The notes: generated from the letters alone by a model not told the origin. A stretch of 64,000 bases of DNA from Desulfacinum infernum DSM 9756 (GCF_900129305.1 NZ_FQVB01000005.1:1-64000), one strand, 5' to 3'; positions 53,399 to 62,350 are shown, numbered from the stretch's first letter. A program made the numbers and translations.

Positions 53399-54001
53399 AT
53401 GCAGCACACTGACGATGTGAGCCGTGAAGTGCAGGCGCTCAATCTGGGCGCCAAGGTTCGGGACCTTCGCCAGAAGTTTCGGTACACGGTTCAGGATCTG
53501 GCGGCCAAGACGGGGCTCGACAAGGAGCTGCTGGACCAGATCGAGGCCGACAAGGTGGTGCCGCCCGTGGCCACCCTGCTCAAGCTGGCCAAGGCCTTCC
53601 ACGTGGGACTGGCCTATTTTTTCCAGGACGAGCTCACCGGCCAGAAGATTTCCATCACGCGAAAAAACGAACGCACCCGCCTGGAGCGTCGCCCCCACCA
53701 TCGCGAGGGGGAAGTGACCTACATCTACGAAACCCTGGAAAACAAGAAACCGGAAAAGCACATGGAACCCTTCCTGGTGGAGTTTCCGGTGATGGATACC
53801 GCCGAGATGGTCTTCGTGAGTCACGAAGGCGAAGAGTTTTTGTACCTCATGGACGGGCGGCTGGAATTCCGGACGGTGGACCGGGTGGAGGTCTTGGAGC
53901 CGGGCGACAGCATCTATTTCGATTCGGACATCAGCCACAGTTTCCGATGCATCGGTGATTCCCCGGCCAAGGCGGTGGTGGTGGTCTGGAGCAAGCCGTA
54001 G
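53399..54001 (+). CDS. XRE-family regulator with cupin domain (2-oxoacid oxidoreductase cluster)
   Basis: A 200-residue protein with a helix-turn-helix (VQDLAAKTGLDKELLDQIE, about residues 32-50) and a C-terminal cupin (VSHEGEEFLYLMDGRLEF... and GDSIYFDSDISHSFRC). It is distinct from the regulator at 8001 but of the same build. AAGGAGG precedes the ATG. It is 31 bp upstream of a 2-oxoacid:ferredoxin oxidoreductase gamma gene and is probably its co-transcribed local regulator, sensing a ligand via the cupin. Confidence 0.88.
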   Translation: MQHTDDVSREVQALNLGAKVRDLRQKFRYTVQDLAAKTGLDKELLDQIEADKVVPPVATLLKLAKAFHVGLAYFFQDELTGQKISITRKNERTRLERRPHHREGEVTYIYETLENKKPEKHMEPFLVEFPVMDTAEMVFVSHEGEEFLYLMDGRLEFRTVDRVEVLEPGDSIYFDSDISHSFRCIGDSPAKAVVVVWSKP

Positions 54002-54032
54002 AGAGCCGTTCAACAGGAAGAGGACACAGCCC

Positions 54033-54611
54033 ATGATCGAAGTGAGATTCCACGGAAGAGGCGGCCAGGGGACCGTGGTGGCCTCCATCCTCATGGCCAA
54101 GGCCTTTTTCCAGGCCGGCTATTACGTTCAGAGTTTTCCATTGTTCGGTGTGGAACGCCGCGGCGCTCCCGTCGAAGCCTACCTCAGGTTGGACAAGACC
54201 AAGATCCTGGTCCGCACCAACGTCTACACCCCCGATCACGTGGTGGTGCTGGACCCCACGCTGCTGGAAGGGGTGGACATCACGAGGGGCCTCAAGCCCG
54301 GAGGCTGGATTCTTATCAACGCGCCCGAAGCCCCTCCCAACCTTCACACCTATGCCGACTACAAACTGGCCCACGTGGACGCCACCCGCATCGCCATCCG
54401 GCACCGGCTGGGCACCCGAACGCATCCCATCGTGAACACGGCCATGATGGGCGCCTTCGCCCGGGTGCTGGGCGAGCCCCCTTTGGAAGCGGTGATGGAA
54501 GCCATCCGCGAGGAAGTGCCAGCCAAACCGGAAGCCAACATGGCGGCTGCCAGGGAGGCCTACGAAAGCGTGGTGCTTTTGGGCCCCGTGGCCGAGGCGG
54601 TCAGTGCGTGA
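54033..54611 (+). CDS. 2-oxoacid:ferredoxin oxidoreductase gamma subunit (PorG-like)
   Basis: A 192-residue gamma subunit beginning MIEVRFHGRGGQGTVVAS, with FPLFGVERRGAPVEAYLR typical of pyruvate/2-ketoisovalerate/phenylglyoxylate gamma subunits (the ERRGAPV motif differs from the ARGGASK of KorC). AGGAAGAGG precedes the ATG. First catalytic gene of the cluster; alpha and beta lie downstream of the flavoprotein gene. Confidence 0.92.
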   Translation: MIEVRFHGRGGQGTVVASILMAKAFFQAGYYVQSFPLFGVERRGAPVEAYLRLDKTKILVRTNVYTPDHVVVLDPTLLEGVDITRGLKPGGWILINAPEAPPNLHTYADYKLAHVDATRIAIRHRLGTRTHPIVNTAMMGAFARVLGEPPLEAVMEAIREEVPAKPEANMAAAREAYESVVLLGPVAEAVSA

Positions 54612-54676
54612 AGCGTCAGGCGTTAGGCGTTAGGCGCCTCTCCCCCCTTTTTCAAGGGGATGCCCGGGGGATTCCC

Positions 54677-54740
54677 CATCACGCATCACGCATCACAAGT
54701 TACGGATCACGAATCACGGATTACGGATTACGGTTCACGG
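54677..54740 (+). repeat. Degenerate heptamer/decamer repeats (GCATCAC, CGGATTA)
   Basis: Consecutive CATCACG units pass into CGGATCACGAATCACGG and GGATTACGGATTACGG. A related GCGTTAG tract precedes them at 54613-54637. They occupy most of the 144-bp spacer before the flavoprotein gene. Confidence 0.8.
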
Positions 54741-54755
54741 ACGAAGAGGTTTCCC

Positions 54756-56504
54756 ATGACAGAGCAAATGCTTTCTCCGATCGTCCCTACACCGCTCATA
54801 CCGCGGTCTTTCACCACCACCGAATCGAACAAGACGGGATCCTGGAGGTTCCTGAAGCCCCGCTATGACGAAAAGACGGCGCCGTGCAGCGCCGCCTGCC
54901 CCGCCGGCGAGGACATCGCCCGGGTGGAAATGCTGGTGGCCCAGGGCCTTTTCAAGGAGGCCTGGGAAACCATTCTTCAGGAAAATCCCTTCCCGGCGGT
55001 GTGTGGTCGGGTGTGCTTCCATCCCTGCGAAGGCGTCTGCAACCGGAAGGAATTCGACGACGCCATCGCCATTCACACCCTGGAACGGTTCGTGGCGGAC
55101 ACGGCCATGCGCTACGGCATCCAGCCGGACATCGCCCGCCGGCCCGTTCAGGGGCCCCGGGTGGCCGTGGTGGGCTCGGGCCCCAGCGGCCTGGCGGCCG
55201 CCTACTTTCTGGCTCGGCTGGGATATACCTGCGACGTTTTTGAAGCCAAGAGCGAACCCGGAGGGATCCTTCGCTGGGGTATCCCGCTCTACCGCCTGCC
55301 CGTGAACGTCCTGGAATGGGAGATCGGCCGGATTCGGTCCCTCGGCGTGGAGATCCATTGCAACCACCGGGTGTCCTCCGACTTTCTGCGTGACGCCGGC
55401 GACCGGTACCAGGCCGTCTTCATCGGCTGCGGCCATCACCGCAACGTGGACTTGGGCATCCCTGGAGAGAACCTGGACGGGGTGGAGGAAGGCCTGCCTT
55501 TCCTGGAGAGGGTGCGGGCCGGAGAACGCCCCGACCTTTCCGGGGCGGTGGCGATCATCGGCGGCGGGAACACCGCCGTGGACGTCTCCCGCTGCGCGCT
55601 GCGGCTCGGAGCCAAGCCCGTCATCGTCTATCGTCGGCGAAGGCAGGACATGCCCGCGTTCGAACACGAGATCGAGATGGCTCTGGAGGAAGGCGTGGAG
55701 CTCATGGAGCTGTGGGCTCCCCTGGAGATCGCTCCCCATGCCGACGGCTATCGCCTGGTGCTCCAGAAGATGGAAGTGGCCGCAGAGGAAGGGCCGCGGG
55801 CGCAAGTCAGGCCTGTTCCCGGCGAAACCCGGGAGATGGTGGTTTCCAAGGTCCTCAAGGCCATCGGAAACGCCGCGGAGGAGGCCTGGATGGAGCCGCC
55901 CGAAGGCGACGGCAAGCTCCTGCGGCTGGCCAACACCGCCCTTGTGCGTCGAGACGACGGTCCCGTCCTCGTGTACGGGGGGGACCTGGCGGCCCTGGAA
56001 AAGTCGGTGGCCCACGCGGTGGCCTCCGGGAAGGAGGCCGCCATGGCCCTGGACACCTATTTCCAGGACGGCTGGGACGCCATCGAATCGAAGGTTTCCG
56101 CATGCCGCGTGGGCCAGGGCCCTTCCCTTTCCATGGAAATGTACCTGGGCGGTGAACGGTGCCGGCGCAATCCTCACGTGGTGGCCTTTCAGGAGATCAA
56201 TACCGACTATTTCCTCTTCTCGCCGCGCCTGGCCCAGCCCAGGCTGCTCAAAGAAGAGCGCATCCAGGGCTTTTCCGAGATCGATCTCAAGATCTCCGCG
56301 GCCCTGGCCCTTCGGGAAGCGGAGCGCTGCTTCAACTGCGGCATCTGCAACCAGTGCGACAACTGCCGCCTCTTTTGTCCCGACCTGGCCGTGTGCCGGG
56401 ACGACAATCCCCAGGGACGGCGCATCAACTACGACTACTGCAAGGGATGCGGCGTATGCGTGGTGGAATGCCCCCGAAACGCCATGGCGTTGGAACAGGA
56501 TTGA
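54756..56504 (+). CDS. FAD-dependent NAD(P)H oxidoreductase fused to a ferredoxin domain (GltD-like)
   Basis: A 582-residue protein. The N-terminal helical Fe-S domain has CSAACPAGEDIARVEML and CGRVCFHPCEGVCNR (glutamate-synthase-small-subunit type), then FAD-binding VAVVGSGPSGLAAAYFLA, NAD(P)-binding AIIGGGNTAVDVSRCALRLG and a C-terminal ferredoxin domain with CNQCDNCRLFCP and CKGCGVCVVECP. It sits between gamma and alpha genes of a 2-oxoacid oxidoreductase and likely links it to NAD(P), similar in principle to the flavoprotein subunit of phenylglyoxylate:NAD oxidoreductase. Which pyridine nucleotide is used cannot be told. Confidence 0.9.
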   Translation: MTEQMLSPIVPTPLIPRSFTTTESNKTGSWRFLKPRYDEKTAPCSAACPAGEDIARVEMLVAQGLFKEAWETILQENPFPAVCGRVCFHPCEGVCNRKEFDDAIAIHTLERFVADTAMRYGIQPDIARRPVQGPRVAVVGSGPSGLAAAYFLARLGYTCDVFEAKSEPGGILRWGIPLYRLPVNVLEWEIGRIRSLGVEIHCNHRVSSDFLRDAGDRYQAVFIGCGHHRNVDLGIPGENLDGVEEGLPFLERVRAGERPDLSGAVAIIGGGNTAVDVSRCALRLGAKPVIVYRRRRQDMPAFEHEIEMALEEGVELMELWAPLEIAPHADGYRLVLQKMEVAAEEGPRAQVRPVPGETREMVVSKVLKAIGNAAEEAWMEPPEGDGKLLRLANTALVRRDDGPVLVYGGDLAALEKSVAHAVASGKEAAMALDTYFQDGWDAIESKVSACRVGQGPSLSMEMYLGGERCRRNPHVVAFQEINTDYFLFSPRLAQPRLLKEERIQGFSEIDLKISAALALREAERCFNCGICNQCDNCRLFCPDLAVCRDDNPQGRRINYDYCKGCGVCVVECPRNAMALEQD

Positions 56505-56616
56505 AGGATTAGAGGATTAGGGATTAAGGACCAGCTTCTCATGGGGCGGGGGATCCAAGGGCTTTGCGGCCGGGAATCAGCCGCTCTGTGAGGCGCTTGG
56601 ATCCGGGAGGATAAAG

Positions 56617-57786
56617 ATGAAGAAGGTTGTGGAAGGAAGTCATGCCGTATCGGAAGCGGTGCGGCTGGCTCGTGCGGACGTGATTTCGGCCTATCCCATC
56701 ACGCCGCAGACCCATATCGTGGAGCTGCTTTCCGAATACTGTTCGGACGGCACCCTGAACGCCAAGTTCCTGAGAGTGGAAAGCGAACATTCGGCCATGG
56801 CGGCCCTCATCGGCGCCGCTTCGGCGGGCGTTCGCACCTTTACGGCCACCTCGTCCCAAGGCCTGGCCCTCATGCACGAGTTGCTCCACTGGGCCGCGGG
56901 CGCGCGCCTTCCCATCGTCATGGCGGAAGTGAACCGGGCCCTGGCCCCCGGATGGAACATCTGGACGGAACAGACCGACAGCCTGGCCCAGCGGGACACG
57001 GGATGGATCCAGCTCTACTGCGAGGACGCCCAGGAGGCGCTGGACACCACCCTGCAGGCCTTCCGTCTGGCGGAAACGGTCTATCTACCCGTGATGGTGG
57101 TGCTGGACGCCTTCTTTCTGTCCCACACCTATGAACCGGTGGACATTCCGGAGCAGGAAGAGGCGGACCGGTTCCTGCCGCCTTTCAAGCCCGCCTTTCA
57201 GTTGGATACGCAAAACCCGTCGGCCTTCAACCAGCTTGCGCCGCCCAACGTCTACATGGAGATGCGCCGGAGCCTGCAGGACGCCATGGAATCGGCCTTG
57301 GACGTGCTGGATACCATCGAAGACGACTACGAGAAACTTTTCGGTCGGCGCTACGGAGCGGTGGAAGCCGTGCAATGCGACGATGCGGACATTATCTTGG
57401 TGACGTCGGGAACGGTCACCAGCACCAGCCGGCTGGTGCTCCGGCAGCTTCGGGAAAAGGGCGAAAAGGTGGGGCTTCTCAAGATGAAGGCCTTTCGGCC
57501 CTTCCCCTTCGAGGCGCTGCGAAAGCACACGGCCCATGCGAAGAAGCTGGCCGTCATCGACCGCAACTTCTCCTTCGGCGCCGGGGGCATTTTCGCCCAG
57601 GAAATCCGTTCGGCCCTGTGCAACCTGGCCCGGCGCCCGTTGGTCTTCGGTTACGTGGCGGGTCTGGGCGGCCGGGACGTGACCACGGACGTGATCGAGG
57701 ACATTTATTGGAGGACCAAGACCAGCGCCCATCCGGAAGGCGAAAGCATCTGGATCGGCCTGCATCAACCGGCTCCCGCCGCCTGA
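56617..57786 (+). CDS. 2-oxoacid:ferredoxin oxidoreductase alpha subunit (PorA-like)
   Basis: A 389-residue alpha subunit starting MKKVVEGSHAVSEAVRLA with AYPITPQTHIVELLSEY, ESEHSAMAALIGAASAGVRTFTATSSQGL and the C-terminal domain ending in FGAGGIFAQEIRSAL. This is the pyruvate/2-ketoisovalerate/phenylglyoxylate type rather than KorA. Separated by 112 bp from the flavoprotein gene. Substrate not fixed by sequence alone; pyruvate is the simplest guess. Confidence 0.92.
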   Translation: MKKVVEGSHAVSEAVRLARADVISAYPITPQTHIVELLSEYCSDGTLNAKFLRVESEHSAMAALIGAASAGVRTFTATSSQGLALMHELLHWAAGARLPIVMAEVNRALAPGWNIWTEQTDSLAQRDTGWIQLYCEDAQEALDTTLQAFRLAETVYLPVMVVLDAFFLSHTYEPVDIPEQEEADRFLPPFKPAFQLDTQNPSAFNQLAPPNVYMEMRRSLQDAMESALDVLDTIEDDYEKLFGRRYGAVEAVQCDDADIILVTSGTVTSTSRLVLRQLREKGEKVGLLKMKAFRPFPFEALRKHTAHAKKLAVIDRNFSFGAGGIFAQEIRSALCNLARRPLVFGYVAGLGGRDVTTDVIEDIYWRTKTSAHPEGESIWIGLHQPAPAA

Positions 57787-57809
57787 CGCGGCGCGAAAGG
57801 GGTGACACC

Positions 57810-58712
57810 ATGGAACTGGACGTTTTGGATCGCGACTACATGTGTTCGGGGCACGTGGGATGTCCGGGCTGCGGCGCGGCCATCGCCATGCGTTTTCTTC
57901 TGAAGGCCCTGGGCGAAAAGACCATGATGGTGATTCCCGCCTGCTGCTGGTCCATCATCGCCGGGCCCCATCCCCAGTCCACCCTGAAGGTGCCCGTCCT
58001 CCACACGGCCTTCGAAACCGGAGGCGCCGTGGCCAGCGGGATCCGGGCCGCCCTGGACGCCAAGGGAGACACGGAGACCACCGTGGTGACCTGGGCCGGG
58101 GACGGCGGCACCTTCGACATCGGCTTCCAGGCCCTGAGCGGCGCCGTGGAGCGGAACGAGGATTTTATCTACGTCTGCTACGACAACGAGGCCTACATGA
58201 ACACCGGCGTGCAGCGCAGCTCCTCCACCCCTTACGGCGCCTGGACCACCACCACGCCGGGACAGGAATGGAAGCGCCTTCGCAAGAAGAACATCGTGGA
58301 GGCCCTGGTGGCCCACCGCATTCCCTACGCCGCCACGGCCAGCATCGCCTTCCCGGAAGACCTGGTGCGCAAGGTGAAGAAGGCCAAGGGCATCAAGGGA
58401 TCCCGGTTTCTGCACATCTATGCGTCGTGCCCCACGGGATGGCGCATCCCGTCCGAGATGGCCATCAAGATCGCCCGCATGGCCGTCCAGACCAACATCT
58501 TCCCCCTCTACGAGGTGGAAAACGGCGTGCGCTACACCATCAACTACATGCCCAAGGGATATTTGGTGCGGGAATACTTCAAGCTGCAGGGGCGATTCAA
58601 GCATCTGACCGACAACGACTTGGAGCAGATCCAGGAGATGGTCAACGAGGACTGGGAGCTGTTGCTTCGCAAGGCGGGAGTGAGCATGAGCGCCGCGGGC
58701 ACGGTGGCGTGA
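57810..58712 (+). CDS. 2-oxoacid:ferredoxin oxidoreductase beta subunit (PorB-like)
   Basis: A 300-residue ThDP subunit: CSGHVGCPGCGAAIAMR near the N-terminus, WAGDGGTFDIGFQALSGA and CYDNEAYMNTGVQRSSSTPYG (GDG...N motif), and CPTGWR late in the chain, as in pyruvate and related enzymes. AAAGGGG lies before the ATG at 57810, 23 bases after the alpha stop. Decarboxylates the 2-oxoacid and forms the acyl-CoA with the other subunits. Confidence 0.93.
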   Translation: MELDVLDRDYMCSGHVGCPGCGAAIAMRFLLKALGEKTMMVIPACCWSIIAGPHPQSTLKVPVLHTAFETGGAVASGIRAALDAKGDTETTVVTWAGDGGTFDIGFQALSGAVERNEDFIYVCYDNEAYMNTGVQRSSSTPYGAWTTTTPGQEWKRLRKKNIVEALVAHRIPYAATASIAFPEDLVRKVKKAKGIKGSRFLHIYASCPTGWRIPSEMAIKIARMAVQTNIFPLYEVENGVRYTINYMPKGYLVREYFKLQGRFKHLTDNDLEQIQEMVNEDWELLLRKAGVSMSAAGTVA

Positions 58713-58780
58713 TGAGTGACGAGTGATGAGTGACGAGTGATGGGTGATGAGTGATGGGTGACGGGTGATGGGTGACGGGG
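58711..58780 (+). repeat. Degenerate heptamer tandem repeat (GAGTGAT/GGGTGAC)n
   Basis: About ten seven-base units directly after the beta-subunit stop, related to 48311-48351. The stretch ends with GC-rich hairpins at about 58783-58830 that may terminate transcription. Confidence 0.85.
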
Positions 58781-58829
58781 GTGCTGGTCGCGGGGGTCCG
58801 CCCCGCGGCCCACCGACCCGAGGATCGGG

Positions 58830-59960
58830 TCACAGCCTGGAAATCACCCGCCCGTCCAGGGTTCGATAGGCCCCGATCAGGTTGGCCGTAAGGCAACAGT
58901 GCACGGGCACCACCGCCACCAGGTCTCCCACCCGCATCCGTTCCAAATGTTCCGGACACGCCCGCACGATCCCGTGTTCCTGGGACACCGCACTCACGGA
59001 ACAGCACCCTGTGGGTGTTTTCCAGCCTGCTTCGTCAAGTTCCGTCACCCAGCCATGGACGGGTCGGCCGTCGGGACCTTCCACGGCGTCCTTGGAAAGA
59101 TGCACCGCACCGCCGTAGATCACCACTTCCCCACGGTCCGGATGCCGGGCCACCACGGGACAGACCGCCACCATGGCCACCTCCTCCAGCCGGCAGGCTC
59201 CGATGCGAAACTGCATGAGGTCGTAAAAGACGAAGGCGCCGGGCCGGATTTCGTCCACACCCGGGAAATCATCCGCCACACTGCACGTGGGCGTATCCCC
59301 CACGGAAACCTCCAGGTCCGGATACCGGGAAGCCAGCACATCCTTCGCCCGGGCCATGGCGTCCAGGGACTGGCGGTGCACGGCCAGGATCCGGTCCAGG
59401 CTTCGAGCCTTGTAACTGTGGCCCGCGTGGGTGAGGATCCCGCGAAACCTCACCCGCCGGCACGCCGCCAGCTCCTCCGCGAACCGCTCCAGGGTGGGAG
59501 TGTCGTCCGGATCCACCCCCGTTCGATGGTAACCGGAGTCCACCTTGACCAAGAGGTCCACGGGGGCCCGCAGGCCCGCTTCCAGCGACCGCACCGTCTC
59601 CGGGTGGACGGCCAGCAGATTCAGATGGATGCGGCTTGCCAGGTCGTTGATGAGGTCCACCTCCCGGAGGTTGACAGGAAAGGCCACGGTGATGTCGTCC
59701 CAGCCGTCGTCGGCGAAATACCTGGCCATGGTGAGCGAAGAAACCGTGATGGCCCTCACGCCCACTTCCCTGAACCATTGCCCTATCTCTCTGGACTGGT
59801 GCGTCTTGAAATGGGGTCGGAACCGCACCCCGCATCTTTCGGCCTTTTCCGCCATGGCGGAAATGTTGCGCCGCACCTTTCCTTCATCCACCAGAAGCGT
59901 CGGAACCCCAATCCCTTCCAATTTCACCCCCACTCCTCCCTTCATCGTCCCCCGCCCCAT
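58830..59960 (-). CDS. D-threonine aldolase-like PLP enzyme (alanine racemase N-terminal fold)
   Basis: A 376-residue fold-type III PLP protein. The PLP lysine is K52 in RPHFKTHQS; VDSGYHRTG, ILTHAGHSY and SVGDTPTCS are substrate/PLP-contact segments; the C-terminal VPVHCCLTANL supplies the metal-binding His-Cys pair of D-threonine/3-hydroxyaspartate aldolases. It probably cleaves a D-beta-hydroxy-amino acid to glycine and an aldehyde. Start is uncertain between 59960 and 59945. Convergent with the beta-subunit gene. Confidence 0.88.
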   Translation of the reverse strand: MGRGTMKGGVGVKLEGIGVPTLLVDEGKVRRNISAMAEKAERCGVRFRPHFKTHQSREIGQWFREVGVRAITVSSLTMARYFADDGWDDITVAFPVNLREVDLINDLASRIHLNLLAVHPETVRSLEAGLRAPVDLLVKVDSGYHRTGVDPDDTPTLERFAEELAACRRVRFRGILTHAGHSYKARSLDRILAVHRQSLDAMARAKDVLASRYPDLEVSVGDTPTCSVADDFPGVDEIRPGAFVFYDLMQFRIGACRLEEVAMVAVCPVVARHPDRGEVVIYGGAVHLSKDAVEGPDGRPVHGWVTELDEAGWKTPTGCCSVSAVSQEHGIVRACPEHLERMRVGDLVAVVPVHCCLTANLIGAYRTLDGRVISRL

Positions 59961-60095
59961 CACCTCTCTTTTCCTTCTTTACCGTCCTTCAATCCTGAAT
60001 CCTTTATTCCTCCAATACTCACTCCCCTTTGAGCGCTCCATAGGCTACAATAAACGGCCGTTTGCTGGAAATGTTTATGCTTCGCGGAGAGCGCC

Positions 60096-60578
60096 ATGTT
60101 CGGACGCTACTGGCCCCTGATCGCCTGGTTTGCTTACCTCATTCTGCCGACGGATCTCTTTCCCGATGCGTTCATAGGACCCGGCTGGACCGACGATCTC
60201 CTGTTGCTGGTCGCCCTCTACTACCTTTTCTTCAAAAAGGGGGCTCCTTGGGGAAGAACCGGGGATTCCGGGTCCCGGACCGGCTCCACGAGCGGCTCCG
60301 CCGGATCGGCGGAATCGGGGGCAGGCCGAGGATCTCACCGCTCCAACGCGAGCCGAGAGTCTTCCGGCCCCCAGGATCCCTATCAGGTGCTGGGAGTGGC
60401 CCCGGATGCGGACTGGGAGACCATCAAGAAGGCCTACCATCGGATGGCCAACCGCTACCACCCGGACAAGGTGAGCCACCTGGGCGAGGAATTCCAGCAG
60501 TTGGCCCACAAAAAATTTCAGGAAATTCAATGGGCCTACGACATTCTTGCCAAGCAAAGAAAGGACGGTCGAGCATGA
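60096..60578 (+). CDS. J-domain (DnaJ-like) protein with N-terminal membrane segment
   Basis: A 160-residue protein. Residues 1-47 form one or two hydrophobic helices (YWPLIAWFAYLILPTDLFPD and DDLLLLVALYYLFFKKG), residues 50-90 are a Gly/Ser/Arg-rich linker, and residues 92-157 are a J domain with the HPD motif (NRYHPDKVSH) that stimulates DnaK. Membrane-anchored J proteins recruit Hsp70 to the membrane. Its stop overlaps the next gene's start (ATGA). Confidence 0.88.
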   Translation: MFGRYWPLIAWFAYLILPTDLFPDAFIGPGWTDDLLLLVALYYLFFKKGAPWGRTGDSGSRTGSTSGSAGSAESGAGRGSHRSNASRESSGPQDPYQVLGVAPDADWETIKKAYHRMANRYHPDKVSHLGEEFQQLAHKKFQEIQWAYDILAKQRKDGRA

Positions 60579-61138
60579 GCGACGTGCTGGTGGGCGGAAT
60601 TCATCGGCGGGACGGATACTCCTTCCAGCTGGTCAACATCGAATGCATGCCCCAGTCGGACCACTACAACGTGATCATGGCCCTGGAAGAGCCCATCGAC
60701 GATCTGCTTCCCTACCTGGCGGCAGTCCTTCCCGCCTGCACCTACGTGCACGGAACCGGCGTGATCAACCTCATGGAAGAAGGCCACATCGTGGGCATCT
60801 ACGGCGACCGGATCACCATCACGGACGTGACGGGCCTGGATGATGCGCAGGAGTGGTGCGAAAGGTACGTGGCCCGGATCGAGGACGTGAGGCGGCGCAA
60901 AGATTCCATCCAACCCGTGGAGCGCCGGCAGGTGTCCCTGACCGTGCTGGAAATCTACCGCCGCCTGCCTCAAACCAACTGCGGCGCCTGCGGGGACGCC
61001 ACCTGCATGGCCTTCGCCGCCCGGGTTTTCCGCCGCGAGGTTCCTTTCACCTCATGTCCGGAAATCCGCCCCGAAGACCCCGAAATCAGCCGTTTCGTGA
61101 ACCAACTGGCCGCCCAAGGTTTCCCCGCCGGTTCCTGA
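60575..61138 (+). CDS. Fe-S cluster domain protein (CODH/ACS-type 4Fe-4S domain)
   Basis: A 187-residue protein whose last third holds a CxxC-x4-C-x16-C motif (NCGACGDATCMAFA ... TSCPE), as in the 4Fe-4S domains of corrinoid/CODH-related proteins. The N-terminal 120 residues form an alpha/beta domain (NVIMALEEPIDDLLPYLAAV) without a known function. Translationally coupled to the J-domain gene. Possibly an electron carrier or metal-site protein; not more specific. Confidence 0.8.
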   Translation: MSDVLVGGIHRRDGYSFQLVNIECMPQSDHYNVIMALEEPIDDLLPYLAAVLPACTYVHGTGVINLMEEGHIVGIYGDRITITDVTGLDDAQEWCERYVARIEDVRRRKDSIQPVERRQVSLTVLEIYRRLPQTNCGACGDATCMAFAARVFRREVPFTSCPEIRPEDPEISRFVNQLAAQGFPAGS

Positions 61139-61154
61139 ACAGGGAGGCTCCATC

Positions 61155-62051
61155 ATGACGAAGGAAGACGCCCCTCGCTGGATGCTCTGCCACACGCTGG
61201 CGAACCGCTTCGAAGCGGATCTCCTCACCGACGCCCTGGAAAAGGAAGGCATCCCGATCCTGGTCCGATCCTTTGAAGAAACCGCCTACGACGGCCTCTT
61301 TGTGCCGCAGCGTGGATGGGGCCAGATCCTGGTCCCGGCCCAGGACATCACCCGTGCCCGTGCCGTGATCGCCCCGCTTCTGGAAACCTTGGAGGCCCAG
61401 GGGCCCTACCAGAACCTAGAAGAACTGGACCCGCTCCTTTGGGAACGCCTGCGGAAGCTGGACACCGAAGAGGTGTGCCGCCGAGCCCAGGTCCAGTGGC
61501 TGGAGGATCTCCGGGCCTACCGAATTCCGTTTCTCAACGGCGCCTACGCCTGCCGCCCCGAAGAAGAGGCCGTGGACGTTTTGGAGCCCCTGCCGTCTTC
61601 CCGCGTGGACTTTCAGACCGGCCTGTTCCTGCTCCATTACCTTCTGGAAGCCCGGCCGGTGCCCCTGGAAGGTCGCTGGATCAGCGAAAAGGAAATCCCC
61701 GGAGGGCTTCAGTTCTTTGCCGGCCCCCACGCCTTTCCTCTGCCGTGGGTGCTCAAGAGTCTGGATCACGACCTGAACCGGTTCTGTGAGGCGGCCGAAC
61801 GGCTCGGAGGCGTTCCCGTGGAGGCGGGAGACGCGGCCTACCGCTTCTGGGTGCTTCCGCGGATTCCCGTCCAGGCCGTCTTCTGGGAAGGGGACGACGA
61901 GTTCAAGGCGTCCCTGCACCTGCGTTTCGACCCGTCCATATCCCGGCAGCTGGAAGCGCTCGACACCATCTGGGCCCTAGTCAACGTCTTCTGCCGGCAC
62001 TTCAGGGACGCCGCCTCCCAGCCCGCCGACCTGTCTTCCGCATCTCCATGA
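61155..62051 (+). CDS. DUF2007-like plus DUF3786-like protein
   Basis: A 298-residue protein. The first 75 residues (WMLCHTLANRFEADLLTDALEKEGIPILVRS, VLVPAQDITRARAVI) resemble the small DUF2007 signal-transducing domain; the remainder resembles DUF3786 (GLFLLHYLLEARPVPL, GLQFFAGPHAFPLP, DEFKASLHLRFDPSISRQLEALDTIWALVNVF read in parts), a domain common in anaerobes next to corrinoid/Fe-S proteins. The order J-protein, Fe-S protein, DUF3786 within one operon supports an anaerobic redox or cofactor-related role. Confidence 0.78.
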   Translation: MTKEDAPRWMLCHTLANRFEADLLTDALEKEGIPILVRSFEETAYDGLFVPQRGWGQILVPAQDITRARAVIAPLLETLEAQGPYQNLEELDPLLWERLRKLDTEEVCRRAQVQWLEDLRAYRIPFLNGAYACRPEEEAVDVLEPLPSSRVDFQTGLFLLHYLLEARPVPLEGRWISEKEIPGGLQFFAGPHAFPLPWVLKSLDHDLNRFCEAAERLGGVPVEAGDAAYRFWVLPRIPVQAVFWEGDDEFKASLHLRFDPSISRQLEALDTIWALVNVFCRHFRDAASQPADLSSASP

Positions 62052-62153
62052 GAAAGCAACGGGTTGTCCTGTCCCATGGGGAAGCCGCAGCTGGTCAATA
62101 ATGGTAGCGGCACTGGACGAAATCGATTCTCCCGTGGCTCACCACATAAACCC

Positions 62154-62350
62154 CCATCACGGGATGCCCTTGACGACGAAGCATGAAACCTAATCTGCGC
62201 GATTTTTTCTTCGGGTGTCTCTTACACCGCGTGATTAGCGGGCGGGGATAAACCCCGCCCCTACCCAATGGGTCCGGGGCTTTTTGTAGGGGCGGGCTTT
62301 ACGCCCGCCCTTCAGGAGCTGTCCATTAGAAAGAACCGTCCAATTCAGGT
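62154..62350 (-). repeat. Dispersed repeat: truncated module B plus 152-bp module C, copy 2 (inverted)
   Basis: 62199-62350 is the near-identical reverse complement of 7271-7422 (mismatches near the CATGGACAGG segment only). A B-module fragment (ATCACGGGATGCCCTTGACGACG...) precedes it at 62154-62190. Its boundary at 62350 coincides with the end of the YoeB-like toxin coding sequence. No gene lies in 62052-62344. Confidence 0.9.
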
